Assembly: GCF_030063355.1 (NCBI RefSeq)
Contig: NZ_JASISZ010000011.1
Coordinates: 62,001-126,000 of the forward strand
Direction: 5' to 3'
Length of the DNA: 64,000 nt
From: Streptomyces sp. PH10-H1
GTDB taxonomy: Bacteria > Actinomycetota > Actinomycetes > Streptomycetales > Streptomycetaceae
In this document: one piece after another, positions 24,590-33,156 of the stretch
Position numbering within the stretch: position 1 is the stretch's first letter
How the letters are laid out: every line of letters begins with the position of its first letter
Notes under the pieces: model-generated
Databases searched by the model: none
Told to the model about the DNA's origin: nothing
The model's input: the letters and a program-made list of their open reading frames with translations, nothing else
Program-made: the position numbers and the translations under genes

Positions 24590-24746
24590 GGGTGTGCCCT
24601 TTCATGGGGCGTGACCCCGGAGGCCGGCCCTCCCCGGGGGAGGGCGGGCAGGTCTCCGGACTCTCCCGGCCCGGTGCCGCCGCGGTGGCCGTGGGCTGTC
24701 GCGGGGCACGGGTCGGGGAGCTTCAAGAGTGGCGCGGGGACGAGAG

Positions 24747-25724
24747 TTACGGGATGAGAACCACCTTGCCCAGCTGCGACCGGGCTTCCATCAGTTCGTG
24801 CGCCCGGACGGCCTCTTCGAGCGGGAGGCGCTCGTGGATGACCGGCTTGACCTTGCCGGCGCTGATCATCTCGAGCAGGTCGCGCTGGCCCGCGGCGATG
24901 ATTTCGGGCTTGTAGTAGAGCAGCGCGTACAGGGCGAAGCCCGCGATGGTCTTCATCCGACTGAGCGCCAGGATGTTGATCTCCGGGACGTTTCCTGCGG
25001 CCGATCCGTAGAAGACCAGCCGGCCGAACGTGGCGGTCAGGCGGACGCTCTTGAGGAGGATGTCGCCGCCGACGGTCTCCATGACGACGTCGGCGCCCTT
25101 GCCGTCGGTGGCGGCCTTGACCTGCTCGTCCCAGTCGTCGTCGGTGTAGTTGATCGTGACGTCGGCGCCGAGACCGCGGACGAAGTCCAACTTGGCCTGG
25201 CTGCTGGCGGTGGCGATCACCTTGCCGGCGCCCATCGCCTTGGCGATCTGCACCGCGAGGTGTCCCACGCCGCCGGCCGCGGCGTCGATCAGGACGGTCT
25301 CACCGGGCTTGAGCTGGCCGGCCTCCTTGAGCGCGTGGTACGCGGTCTGGGCGGGGCTCGGCAGGGCCGTCGCCTCGGCGGCGTCCAGGCTGTCGGGGAT
25401 CTTGATGAGCCAGTCGGCCCGGGTGGTGCAGAAGTCGGCGTAGGCGCCGGTGTCGACGTCGCCGACCACCCGGTCGCCGATCTTCACGTTGGTGACGCCC
25501 TCGCCGAGCGCCTCGACGGTGCCGGCGACGTCGCCGCCGGGTGCTCCGGGCAGCTCGGCGTGGCCGCCGATGGGCACACCCTGGCGGCGCTGCACCTCGG
25601 CGAAGGTGACGCCGATGGCCTCGGCGCGGATGAGCACCTCTCCCGGGCCGGGCTGCGGCTTATCGGCCTCTTCGACACGCAGCACCTTCGGGGCTCCGTG
25701 TTCGTAGTGGCGGACGATTCGCAT
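24747..25724 (-). CDS. NADPH:quinone oxidoreductase-type medium-chain reductase
   Basis: A 325-residue MDR superfamily enzyme without structural zinc. The N-terminal GroES-like domain runs to about residue 120 (PGPGEVLIRAEAIGVTFAEVQRRQG), followed by the nucleotide-binding domain with AAAGGVGHLAVQIAKAMGA and the specificity segment IATASSQAKLDFVRGLGAD. Such enzymes reduce quinones or reactive enones with NADPH. GGGAGA precedes the ATG. It is divergent from a MarR regulator across an unusually AT-rich promoter, the classic arrangement for a redox- or electrophile-sensing switch. Confidence 0.9.
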   Translation of the reverse strand: MRIVRHYEHGAPKVLRVEEADKPQPGPGEVLIRAEAIGVTFAEVQRRQGVPIGGHAELPGAPGGDVAGTVEALGEGVTNVKIGDRVVGDVDTGAYADFCTTRADWLIKIPDSLDAAEATALPSPAQTAYHALKEAGQLKPGETVLIDAAAGGVGHLAVQIAKAMGAGKVIATASSQAKLDFVRGLGADVTINYTDDDWDEQVKAATDGKGADVVMETVGGDILLKSVRLTATFGRLVFYGSAAGNVPEINILALSRMKTIAGFALYALLYYKPEIIAAGQRDLLEMISAGKVKPVIHERLPLEEAVRAHELMEARSQLGKVVLIP

Positions 25725-26059
25725 GGTGTTCTCCCAACTAGGAAGTCTTGACGAGTCACGGGCGTCTACCGGCGACTCCGCCCAGAAAACTTACAATTAA
25801 ATGCTCTCATGCACATGCATGTCTGTCTACATTACATAAGCGCCGGCGAGGCGGTACCGGCGTCTTCCCCCGGGGCCACCGCGCGCCATCGCCGCACACG
25901 GGTCGCGCGCGTCCGACCGTCCCACCCCGGACTTGAATTCACCTGGACCGGGCCTGGACCGCGGTGCCGCCGGGGGCCTCTCACATGCGTGGCCGCACAC
26001 ACGTACCTTCGGGCGGGCACATGCTGTCCGCAGCCATCATGAGCGCCTAAAGTGGCGGC
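25725..26059. promoter_or_regulatory. Divergent promoter region, quinone reductase / MarR
   Basis: A 335-bp gap with an AT-rich core (25788-25842: AAACTTACAATTAAATGC and following), strikingly different from the GC-rich surroundings. It contains the 10-bp palindrome ACATGCATGT (25813-25822) and near-copies of ATGCA/TGCAT around it, which are candidates for the MarR operator. No gene is seen here. Confidence 0.6.
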
Positions 26060-26545
26060 ATGACTTCCGAGAGCGGGACGAGGAAAGCGCAGGCCGGCGC
26101 GCTGCTGGACGCCGTGGGTCCGGCGTTCTCCCGGCTGCGGCGCACCGCGCTGCTGGATGTCGAGAACCCGGTCTCCCGCAAGGACATGACCAGGACGCTG
26201 GTGCTCGCCCTGGTGGAGGAGCCGGCCGACGACCCCGACCAGGAGATCACCGTCGGGATCGTCGCCGAACGCCTGGCGGTGGACCCCTCGGTGGCCAGCC
26301 GGATGGTCTCCGACTGCATCAAGTCCGGCTACCTGATCCGCGCCGCCTCCCAACTGGACGGCCGGCGCACGATCCTGCGACTCACCCCCGAGGGCGACGC
26401 GATGCTCGTCCGGTTCCGGCAGCACCAGCGCGAGGCGTTCGAGCACATCACCCGCGACTGGGCCGACCATGAACGGCTCGACTTCGCCCGCCTGCTGATC
26501 AAGTACGTGGACGCCGTCGCCGACCTGCGCCCCCCGTCCCGATGA
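26060..26545 (+). CDS. MarR family transcriptional regulator
   Basis: A 161-residue dimeric winged-helix regulator. The recognition region is ITVGIVAERLAVDPSVASRMVSDC and the wing is QLDGRRTILRLTPEG, flanked by the dimerisation helices. No conserved redox-sensing cysteine pair is evident; a Cys sits just after the recognition helix. It most likely controls the divergent quinone reductase gene and itself. The stop lies beside a bidirectional hairpin shared with the convergent SnoaL-like gene. Confidence 0.88.
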   Translation: MTSESGTRKAQAGALLDAVGPAFSRLRRTALLDVENPVSRKDMTRTLVLALVEEPADDPDQEITVGIVAERLAVDPSVASRMVSDCIKSGYLIRAASQLDGRRTILRLTPEGDAMLVRFRQHQREAFEHITRDWADHERLDFARLLIKYVDAVADLRPPSR

Positions 26546-26572
26546 CCGCCCGTCTGCCGGTGACGGGCGGTC
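26544..26572. terminator. Bidirectional hairpin between marR and the SnoaL-like gene
   Basis: GACCGCCCGTC and GACGGGCGGTC pair perfectly (11 bp, 7-nt loop), starting at the MarR stop codon, between convergent genes. Confidence 0.75.
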
Positions 26573-26621
26573 CGGGTTCCGCGCGCGGCCCGAAGTCACC
26601 GCGCGGCCCTTTCGGGCCGTG

Positions 26622-27492
26622 TCACGGGGTCGGCAACCCGGCCTGCTGGAGGGCCAGATAGTCGACGACCTCCCAGTGTTCCGCCACCTTGCCGCCCGCG
26701 ATGCGGAACTGGTCGCAGGTGCGCATCACCAGCTCCTGCTCCGAGGGGCCGCCGCCGCTCCACGCGCCGGTCAGCGTCCCGCGCCACAGCACGAAGACCA
26801 TGACGCGGTCGCCGTCCGCCACGATGTGCTCGACCGTGGTCGTCAGGTCGGGGAACGCGGCGATGTCGTCCGCGAAGAACGCCTTGAAGGCGTCGAGGCC
26901 GTCCGGGACGGCCTCCGTCCTCATGTTGTGGTGCGCGTAGTTGAGGTGGTAGTACTCCTCGGCGACCTCCAGCCAGTGCTCGCAACACCTCGCGGTACGC
27001 GCCCAGCACCAGCTCCGCGTTGGCCACCTCGAGGTCGCTGTGCGGACCCACCAGACGGGGACCGGCCGGCTGGACGCCCTCCACCGGCTCGATGCCGAGC
27101 GGTACGAGCGCCGCGCGGTCCACCACGTCCCAGTGCTCGGCGATCTTGCCGTCCTGCAGACGGAAGAGTTCGGCGGTGTGCAGCGCCGTCTCCGCACCGT
27201 CCCGGGTGCGGCCCCGCCAGCTCACGAAGAGCATGACGCGGTCGTTGTCCGGCACCAGGTGCTCCACGGCCACGGCCAGGCCCTCGAACTCGGCCGCGAT
27301 CATCCGCCAGAAGCCCACCAGCCCACCGGGCAGGGACTTGATCAGCGGATCGTGCTCGACATGGTCGGGACGGATCCGCTCCGCGGCCTCGTCGAACAAC
27401 TGCGAGGCCAGGACCTCCTCGAACAGCTGCCGCACTACGTCGGCGTTCTCCACTCGTGTCGGCGTGGCGCCGACGATGTATCCGGTCGTCAT
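26622..27492 (-). pseudogene. Double SnoaL-like (NTF2-fold) protein, split by a frameshift
   Basis: Two tandem SnoaL-like domains are encoded, but in different frames. Domain 1 (from the ATG at 27492) runs through VENADVVRQLFEEVLAS, LVPDNDRVMLFVSWRG and KIAEHWDVVDRAAL. Domain 2 runs through EHWLEVAEEYYHLNYAHH, IVADGDRVMVFVLWRG and KVAEHWEVVDYLAL to the stop at 26622. The break falls near 26987, where EVLRALAGG replaces an expected EVFEHWLEV; removing one base in GTGTTGCGAGC restores a single frame. SnoaL-like proteins include polyketide cyclases and hydroxylases, and domains 1 and 2 clearly arose by duplication. Either the gene is inactive, the two domains are made separately, or the sequence has a one-base error. 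Confidence 0.8.
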
Positions 27493-27533
27493 GACTCTTC
27501 CGCCCCCTGATGAGGTGAACCGTATGGGTGGAC

Positions 27534-28496
27534 TCAGGTGTTCAGTTCGTAGGTGGACCAGGAGGCATCGGCCGCGAAGCCGAGTTTCCCGTTGAGCGCG
27601 ACGATCGCGTCGTTCTCCGTCTCGTTCCACGCCTGGACCAGGAAGAGCTGCTCGTTCTCATGCGCCGCCCAGGCGGTCGCGTACGCCTTCGTCCACGTGC
27701 CGAGGCCCCGTCGGCGGTGTTCCGGCAGAACCAGGACCTCACCGGCGTCGGCCATCGGGCTGTCCCGGACGTAGAGCGTGCTGTAGGCGACCACCGCTCC
27801 CGTTCCGTCCTCGACGGCCGCAGCGGTGTACTGGCGGTGACCCGTACGGACCGCCTCGTCCTCGCGGGCGCGCACATCGGCCGCGGTCGCCGCCTGGATC
27901 CGGGCCTGGCCGTTCACCTGGACGTCCAGTTCACGCCAGGCCAGCGCATAGGAGTCGACGAGGTCGTCGGGGCACCGGCCGAGCCAGTACGCCAGGTGAT
28001 AGCCGGCCACCTTCTGCTCGGCGCATCCGTCCAGCCGCGCCCGGACCGCTTCGTTCAGCCGCAGCCGGTTGCGCAGATTGGTGACCGTGCGCCGCGCGCC
28101 GACCGCACCCGCGAAGCCCTCGGAGGCGGGGGTGTGCGGCGCGTCCAGCAGCAGCCGGGGCCGATCGCGCTCCGCGAGCTCGCGCTGGGCGGCGGCGATG
28201 AGCAGCCGGCCAGCGCCGCGCCGGCGGAATCCTGGGAAGACCCAGAGGGAACCGTGCCCGGTGTCGGCGGGTTCGGCCAGATCCAGGCCGAGTTTGAGGG
28301 AGCCGGCGATCCGCTCGCCGTCGAAGGCGGCCAGCACCAGCCGGTCGGCGCCGTGTCTGCGCTGCAGAAGTCGCGCGAGGAGCGCCTCGGTCACCGGTGG
28401 ATCATCGGGAAGTTCCACGCTCATCGTCTCCCGGAAACCGGGGAGGAGAGCGGCGATGGTGTCCGGGTCGTCCCCGTCCAGGCTGCGGATTTCCAT
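27534..28496 (-). CDS. Tandem-domain GNAT acetyltransferase
   Basis: A 320-residue protein with two GNAT folds. The first has the acetyl-CoA loop in LWVFPGFRRRGAGRLLI (about residue 88), and the second in VLVLPEHRRRGLGTWTKAYA (about residue 258); both match the V-x-P-x-x-R-x-x-G-x-G pattern. The double layout resembles mycothiol synthase (MshD) and several antibiotic-tailoring or resistance acetyltransferases. The end of the SnoaL-like gene start is 42 bp away on the same strand. The substrate is unknown; MshD itself is usually elsewhere and has a different context. Confidence 0.82.
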   Translation of the reverse strand: MEIRSLDGDDPDTIAALLPGFRETMSVELPDDPPVTEALLARLLQRRHGADRLVLAAFDGERIAGSLKLGLDLAEPADTGHGSLWVFPGFRRRGAGRLLIAAAQRELAERDRPRLLLDAPHTPASEGFAGAVGARRTVTNLRNRLRLNEAVRARLDGCAEQKVAGYHLAYWLGRCPDDLVDSYALAWRELDVQVNGQARIQAATAADVRAREDEAVRTGHRQYTAAAVEDGTGAVVAYSTLYVRDSPMADAGEVLVLPEHRRRGLGTWTKAYATAWAAHENEQLFLVQAWNETENDAIVALNGKLGFAADASWSTYELNT

Positions 28497-28553
28497 AGCA
28501 AACAGTTACCCAGCACCGGCCATCGTTCTGATCGAGTCCCGCTCGAACGACCA

Positions 28554-28581
28554 GGTGGGGCCCGGTAATCCGGACCCCACC
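28554..28581. terminator. Hairpin behind the ferredoxin gene
   Basis: GGTGGGGCCCGG and CCGGACCCCACC pair with one mismatch around a TAAT loop, 27 bp beyond the ferredoxin stop; it likely separates the ferredoxin/P450 unit from the GNAT gene. Confidence 0.65.
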
Positions 28582-28607
28582 CGATCACTGCGGCTCGGCG
28601 GTCGCGA

Positions 28608-28802
28608 TCACTCCGCGGTGACCGAGATGGCCTGTACGGGGCAGACCCGTACCGCCTCGTGCACGCGCGCGTCCCCGGCTCTGTCCTCGCTGCCGGGGAT
28701 GACCCCGCTGACCCCCTCGTCATCCTGCTCGAACACGGCGGGGGCCGTCATGGTGCACAACGCGGCCCCCACACACCGCTCACTGTCGACGCTGACACGC
28801 AT
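28608..28802 (-). CDS. [3Fe-4S] ferredoxin, P450 redox partner
   Basis: A 64-residue ferredoxin. The cluster ligands are Cys10 and Cys16 in CVGAALC, with Ala replacing the central Cys of a 4Fe site, and Cys54 in VCPVQAI, which is the single 3Fe-4S type found beside actinobacterial P450s. GGGAGG precedes the ATG and it starts 12 bp after the P450 stop, so the two are co-transcribed and the ferredoxin should deliver electrons to that P450. Confidence 0.93.
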   Translation of the reverse strand: MRVSVDSERCVGAALCTMTAPAVFEQDDEGVSGVIPGSEDRAGDARVHEAVRVCPVQAISVTAE

Positions 28803-28814
28803 GACATGCCTCCC

Positions 28815-30038
28815 TCACCAGGTCACCGGAAGTTCTTCCACCCCTTGCAGGACGAAAGCGGGCTTGCCCTGAACCTCGCTCGCCGGAATCGCCAGCCGCA
28901 GGTTCGGCAGCCGGGTGAAGAGCCTCTCCAAGGCGATCTCCATCTCGGCACGGGCCAGGTTCTGCCCGATGCACTGGTGGATACCGAAGCCGAACGCGAC
29001 ATGCCGGCCGGCCGCCCGGCGGATGTCCAGCTGATCGGCGTTCTCGAACGCCGACGGGTCGCGGTTCATCAGCATGTTCGAGACGATGACGCCGTCACCG
29101 GCCTTGATGAGCTGCCCGCCGACCTCGATGTCCTCCGTCGCCACCCGGGGAAGCGTGTCGCCGATGGAGGTGAAGCGGAACAGTTCGTCGACCGCGCCCG
29201 GCATCAGCGCCGGGTCCGCCCGCAACGCGGCCAGCTGCTGCGGGTGTTCGAGCAGCGTGAGCACACTGATGCCGATCATGTTCGCGGTCGTCTCGTGGCC
29301 CGACACCAGCAGCACCGTGGCGATCATCGCCAGTTCGTTGCGGTCCACCGCGCCTTCGAGCAGCCGCTGGCTGATCAGCTCGTCCAGCAGCCCGTCGCGC
29401 GGATCGGCCTCCCGCTCCCCGATCAGGTCGTACAGATACGTCAGGATCTCGCCGAACGCCTGCTGAGCCTGCGCGGCCTGCTCCTCCCCCGACGAGGACA
29501 GCACGTGCCGCGAGCGCTCCGCGAAGTAGTCGTGGTCCTCGAACGGGATGCCCAGCAGCAGGCAGATGGCCGCCGAGGGCAGCGGCAGCGCGAAATCGGT
29601 CACCAGGTCGGCGGACGAGCCTTTCTCGGTCATCCTGTCGATCAATGTGTCCGCGATCTTCTCGATCTCGGGCCGCAGGGCGTTGACCCGCCGGATGCCG
29701 AAACCGGGGATGGACATCCGCCGCTGCCGGGCGTGCTCGGGGTCGTCCACGCCGATCAGCGGTGTCGCCCGCTCGCGCTGCGCCTCGATGCGCGGCGCCA
29801 TGAGCGGGAAGTCGGGATTGCGGACATCGACGGACAGCCGGGGGTCGGGCAGCAGGGCGCGGCCCTCATCGTTCCCCGCCACGACCCAGGCCGTGCGCCC
29901 GTCGAACAACGTCACACGGGCCAGCGGCCCCTGCTCCCGTAGTTGCTCGTAGCCCGCCGGCGGCTGATAGGGGCAGGTGCGCTGCATCGGGTAAGCGGGG
30001 GCCTCCGGCTCGATCTGCCGGGTATCGGCTTCCGCCAT
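28815..30038 (-). CDS. Cytochrome P450 (CYP105-like)
   Basis: A 407-residue P450. The start resembles CYP105 enzymes (YPMQRTCPYQPPAGYEQLR), the I-helix is LLVSGHETTANM, ExxR is in AVDELFRFTS, the heme loop is FGFGIHQCIGQNLARAEM, and the C-terminus GVEELPVTW is characteristic of the group. CYP105 members hydroxylate macrolides, vitamin D, terpenes and herbicides and usually sit beside a 3Fe-4S ferredoxin, as here. A strong AGGAGG site lies 6 nt before the ATG. The neighbouring SDR, FAD oxidase and SnoaL genes suggest a tailoring pathway for a secondary metabolite or foreign compound. Confidence 0.92.
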   Translation of the reverse strand: MAEADTRQIEPEAPAYPMQRTCPYQPPAGYEQLREQGPLARVTLFDGRTAWVVAGNDEGRALLPDPRLSVDVRNPDFPLMAPRIEAQRERATPLIGVDDPEHARQRRMSIPGFGIRRVNALRPEIEKIADTLIDRMTEKGSSADLVTDFALPLPSAAICLLLGIPFEDHDYFAERSRHVLSSSGEEQAAQAQQAFGEILTYLYDLIGEREADPRDGLLDELISQRLLEGAVDRNELAMIATVLLVSGHETTANMIGISVLTLLEHPQQLAALRADPALMPGAVDELFRFTSIGDTLPRVATEDIEVGGQLIKAGDGVIVSNMLMNRDPSAFENADQLDIRRAAGRHVAFGFGIHQCIGQNLARAEMEIALERLFTRLPNLRLAIPASEVQGKPAFVLQGVEELPVTW

Positions 30039-30110
30039 GGTCTACCTCCTGTGTGTGGGGCCTGGTGGCCGGTGTGTCGAAGTGCGAGGCCCTGAGGCGG
30101 GTGCCGGAGA

Positions 30111-30180
30111 CGGCTGCTCCGAGGCGGCTGTTCCGTTTCGGCTGTTCCGTTTCAGCTCTTTCGAGACGGCTGTTCCGGGG
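30111..30180. repeat. 14-bp degenerate tandem repeat, five units
   Basis: Five 14-bp units based on CGGCTGTTCCGTTT (30111, 30125, 30139, 30153, 30167), two of them identical and the fourth the most diverged, fill most of the gap between the P450 start and the upstream SDR stop. They may form part of the P450 promoter or an SDR terminator. Confidence 0.8.
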
Positions 30181-30184
30181 CGGG

Positions 30185-30958
30185 TCAGGATCCGCCGGTG
30201 ACCCTGATGGCCTGGCCGTTGATGTTCCCGTTGGCGGCCGAACCGAGGAACACGATCGCGTTCGCGACGTCCTCCGGCGTGGACAGGTGCTGGGAGGCGA
30301 GGGTCTTCGCCTTCGCCTCCAGCATCGGACCGGGGGCGTTGAGCAGGACGGTCTCGGTGAGGGTCTGGCCCGGAACGACCATGTTCACCAGGATGTTCTC
30401 CGGCCCCAGGTCCCAGGCCAGGCTGCGGAGCAGCCCGTACAGCCCGGACTTCGCCGCGCCGTACGCTCCGCCGCCGGCCATCCCGGCCTCGGCCAGGCCC
30501 GCGCCGAGCATCACCACCCGGCCCCATTCGCGGCCGCGCATCGCGGGAAGCGCGGCCTGCAGCGTGTGGAAGACGGCGTCGACCGAGGTCCGCAGCACCT
30601 CCTGCCACTGCTTCGCGGGTACGTCCTCGAAGACGGGCATGGGCCGGCCGGGGCGCGGAATGGCCTCGCCCCACACGACGGCGTTGTTGACCAGTACGTC
30701 GATGCCGCCCCATGCGGAGACGACTTGGTCGACGGCCTCGCGGATCACCTGCGCCTCGTTGAGGTCGTAGCGGACCACCAGCGGGGTGCCGCCCGCCTCG
30801 GTGACCTGGGCCGCCGTCTCCTCGGCGCCCGCCAGGTTCGAGTAATAGGTGATCGCCACCCGCGCGCCTTCCGCGCCGAAGGCCCGCGCCGTCGCGCGTC
30901 CGATCCCCGAGGAGGCCCCGGTCACCAGCACTACCTTGTCGCGCAGATCCGTCTTCAT
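30185..30958 (-). CDS. SDR family oxidoreductase
   Basis: A 257-residue classical SDR with TGASSGIG, NADP-type segment TYYSNLAG, NNAVVWG and catalytic YGAAK. After NNAV it has an insert (EAIPRPGRPMPVFEDVP) longer than usual. Close relatives annotated as 3-ketoacyl reductases or polyketide ketoreductases share this pattern, but no substrate can be named. The ATG at 30958 is preferred to the TTG at 30967. It is the first gene of the leftward block and divergent from the lipocalin-like gene. Confidence 0.85.
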   Translation of the reverse strand: MKTDLRDKVVLVTGASSGIGRATARAFGAEGARVAITYYSNLAGAEETAAQVTEAGGTPLVVRYDLNEAQVIREAVDQVVSAWGGIDVLVNNAVVWGEAIPRPGRPMPVFEDVPAKQWQEVLRTSVDAVFHTLQAALPAMRGREWGRVVMLGAGLAEAGMAGGGAYGAAKSGLYGLLRSLAWDLGPENILVNMVVPGQTLTETVLLNAPGPMLEAKAKTLASQHLSTPEDVANAIVFLGSAANGNINGQAIRVTGGS

Positions 30959-31198
30959 CCGGGACAACCCGCTTTCGTGGTCAGGTCAACGGCGTGTTCG
31001 TGCAGCGCGTCCCGCGAGTGGCGCTCGAGCCGAGCATCGGGCCAGTGGCTCGAATCACGGTCAATTGCCCATGGGGGTGGGGCTGCACGACGGTTCGACC
31101 GCTCCTCAAGACCCCCCTGTCAGCGTCCTGTCCGACCGCCCGCGGGGGTGGAGCGGAGCCCCGACCGGGCACAGCCGAACAGATGGAGGAGTGCTGCG

Positions 31199-31594
31199 AT
31201 GACCGAAGCGAGCGGGCCCGGGCAGGATGCAGGCAGCCGACTGGTCGGAACGTGGACCACCGAGCTCGACAACGACGGCGAGCCCACCTTCGGGCTGGCC
31301 TCCTTCTCCGCCGACGGCGGTGTCACCTCGACCCAGACGAACACCAAGAACATCGGCCTGGGCAACTGGGTGGCCACCGGCGAGGACACCTTCGAGTACA
31401 ACTTCCACATCCTGGCGACCGACGAGGCGGGCAAGCTCGTCGGCGAGGCGCACATCAACGTCGAGGGCCAGTTCGTCTCCGACACGCGCTGGGAGGGGCT
31501 CGGCGGGGCGTCGTTCTACGACCCGGAGGGCAAGCGGCTGCGCGGCCACGGCGGTTCGAAGGTCGTCGCGACGAAGTTCGGCATCGACAAGTAG
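31199..31594 (+). CDS. Small lipocalin-like protein
   Basis: A 131-residue soluble protein that starts with a lipocalin-type strand (LVGTWTTELDNDGEP). Alternating beta segments follow: FGLASFSADGGVTSTQ, GLGNWVATGEDTFEYNF, LVGEAHINVEGQF and GGSKVVATKF. The GxW and GLGxW...Fxxxf pattern fits small calycin or lipocalin-like barrels that bind hydrophobic ligands. GGAGGAG precedes the ATG. It heads the rightward block with an FAD oxidase and two SDRs, so a role in holding or cyclising an intermediate is possible but is inference. Confidence 0.75.
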   Translation: MTEASGPGQDAGSRLVGTWTTELDNDGEPTFGLASFSADGGVTSTQTNTKNIGLGNWVATGEDTFEYNFHILATDEAGKLVGEAHINVEGQFVSDTRWEGLGGASFYDPEGKRLRGHGGSKVVATKFGIDK

Positions 31595-31691
31595 CCACAT
31601 CGACACACAGCCCGCAGTCCGGGCGAGCACCGGCGCGCGCGGCGCCGAGCGGTCCGCCGTCTCCCTGAACAGTTCCCGGGAGGAACGAACC

Positions 31692-33155
31692 TTGGCCACC
31701 GAACAGAGTCTGCTCCGCGCCGCCACCGGCTCCGGCTCCGCCGACTGGGAAGGGCTGCGGTCCCTGTTGCGGGGCGATGTCGTCCTTCCCTCCGACACGG
31801 GCTACGACCTCGCGCGGCAGTTGCAGAACAAGGAGTACGACGTCATCGATCCGCAGGCCGTCGCCTACTGCGAATCGCCGTACGACCTGCGCGCCTGTGT
31901 GCGCTTCGCCCAGGAGAACGATCTCCCGGTGCACACGCGCAGCGGCGGGCACAGCTTCAACGGCTGGTCCACCGGTCCCGGCCTGGTCGTCGACCTGTCC
32001 CGGATCAACCACACCCTGGTCTGCAACGGCTCGGTACGGATCGGCGCCGGCACCCAGTCCGTGGACGCGCTCGACACGCTCAAGCCGACGGGCACCCAGC
32101 TCATCACCGGCACCTTCCCCACCGTGAGCGCGGGCGGATTCCTGTCCGGCGGCGGGCTCGGCTGGCAGACCCGCAAGTTCGGCGTCGGCAGCGACCGCGT
32201 CGTCTCGGCGCGCGTCCTGCTGTCCGACGGCCGGATCGTCCGGTGCTCCGAGACCCACGACCCGGACCTGTACTGGGCGGTGCGCGGCGGTGGGGGCGGC
32301 AACTTCGGGATCGTGGTGGACTTCGACGTCCGCCCGATCGAGGCTCCGCTGCTCGTCGGCTACGACACGATGTGGGGCTTCGACCAGGCCGCGGACGTCC
32401 TGACCGCGTGGCAGGAGTGGTGCGTGAGCGCCCCGAACGACCTGGGGTCCTCACTCGTCGTGCTACCGCAGATGTTCAGCCCCCATGACGCGCCGATCAT
32501 CAACGTCTGGGGCGCCTACCACGGCCCGAAGGCCGAACTGGAGGCCGCGCTGGACGAGTTCACCGAGCGGGTGGGCGTCCAGCCGGTCAAACGGACGGTG
32601 GGTGACCCGCTGCCGTACAGCGAGGTCATGCACGAGCGGCTGTGCGACGACAAGTCGGTCGCCGAGTGCCACCGCACGGGCCACAACCCGCTGGCGGTCG
32701 GCCACCGCCACCCCTTCACCCGGCAGAGCTACGCCCTCACCGACCGGCCGGTCACCCGGGCCGAGGCCGCCCGGCTGCTCGACGCCTGGGACCCCCGGCG
32801 GGACAACGAACGGTATCTGCTGTGCATCGCCCTGGGCGGCGCGGCCAACGAGGTCGGCAGGACCGAGACGGCCTATGTGCACCGCGACGCCCAGTTCCTG
32901 ACGGGCTATCAAATGGCGGTGCGCGAGCCGGTCCCGGCGCCGGAGACCGTCGCGGACATCACCGCCTGGGCGGACGGAGCCGCGGCGGCCCTCGCCCCGC
33001 TGTCCAGCGGCTCGTACATCAACTTCCCCAGTTCGCGGACGCCCGGCGACTGGGGCACCTCGTACTACGGCGAGAACCATCCCCGGCTGCTCGAGGTGAA
33101 GCGGCAGTACGACCCGGACGACTTCTTCCGGCATTCGCAGAGCATCGGGAGCTGA
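31692..33155 (+). CDS. BBE-like FAD-linked oxidoreductase
   Basis: A 487-residue VAO/PCMH-fold flavoenzyme. His87 in TRSGGHSFNGW is the residue that carries 8-alpha-histidyl FAD. The position that is Cys in bicovalent members (GTCPTVxxGG) is Phe142 here (GTFPTVSAGG), so the flavin is probably held by one bond only. The BBE C-terminal block YINFPSS...YYGENHPRLLEVKRQYDP is intact. Such enzymes oxidise alcohols, sugars or amines, for example in anthracycline and alkaloid tailoring. No signal peptide is seen. A TTG start at 31692 follows GGGAGGAAC; the annotated open frame runs far upstream without coding character. The next SDR begins 1 nt after the stop. Confidence 0.88.
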   Translation: MATEQSLLRAATGSGSADWEGLRSLLRGDVVLPSDTGYDLARQLQNKEYDVIDPQAVAYCESPYDLRACVRFAQENDLPVHTRSGGHSFNGWSTGPGLVVDLSRINHTLVCNGSVRIGAGTQSVDALDTLKPTGTQLITGTFPTVSAGGFLSGGGLGWQTRKFGVGSDRVVSARVLLSDGRIVRCSETHDPDLYWAVRGGGGGNFGIVVDFDVRPIEAPLLVGYDTMWGFDQAADVLTAWQEWCVSAPNDLGSSLVVLPQMFSPHDAPIINVWGAYHGPKAELEAALDEFTERVGVQPVKRTVGDPLPYSEVMHERLCDDKSVAECHRTGHNPLAVGHRHPFTRQSYALTDRPVTRAEAARLLDAWDPRRDNERYLLCIALGGAANEVGRTETAYVHRDAQFLTGYQMAVREPVPAPETVADITAWADGAAAALAPLSSGSYINFPSSRTPGDWGTSYYGENHPRLLEVKRQYDPDDFFRHSQSIGS

Positions 33156-33156
33156 G

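Noticed and set aside
22815..24605. Reading of the P450 frame as one 1017-residue fusion protein
   Set aside because: The upstream part is low-complexity Arg/Pro sequence overlapping the MFS gene in another frame; a good ribosome site precedes the GTG at 22814.
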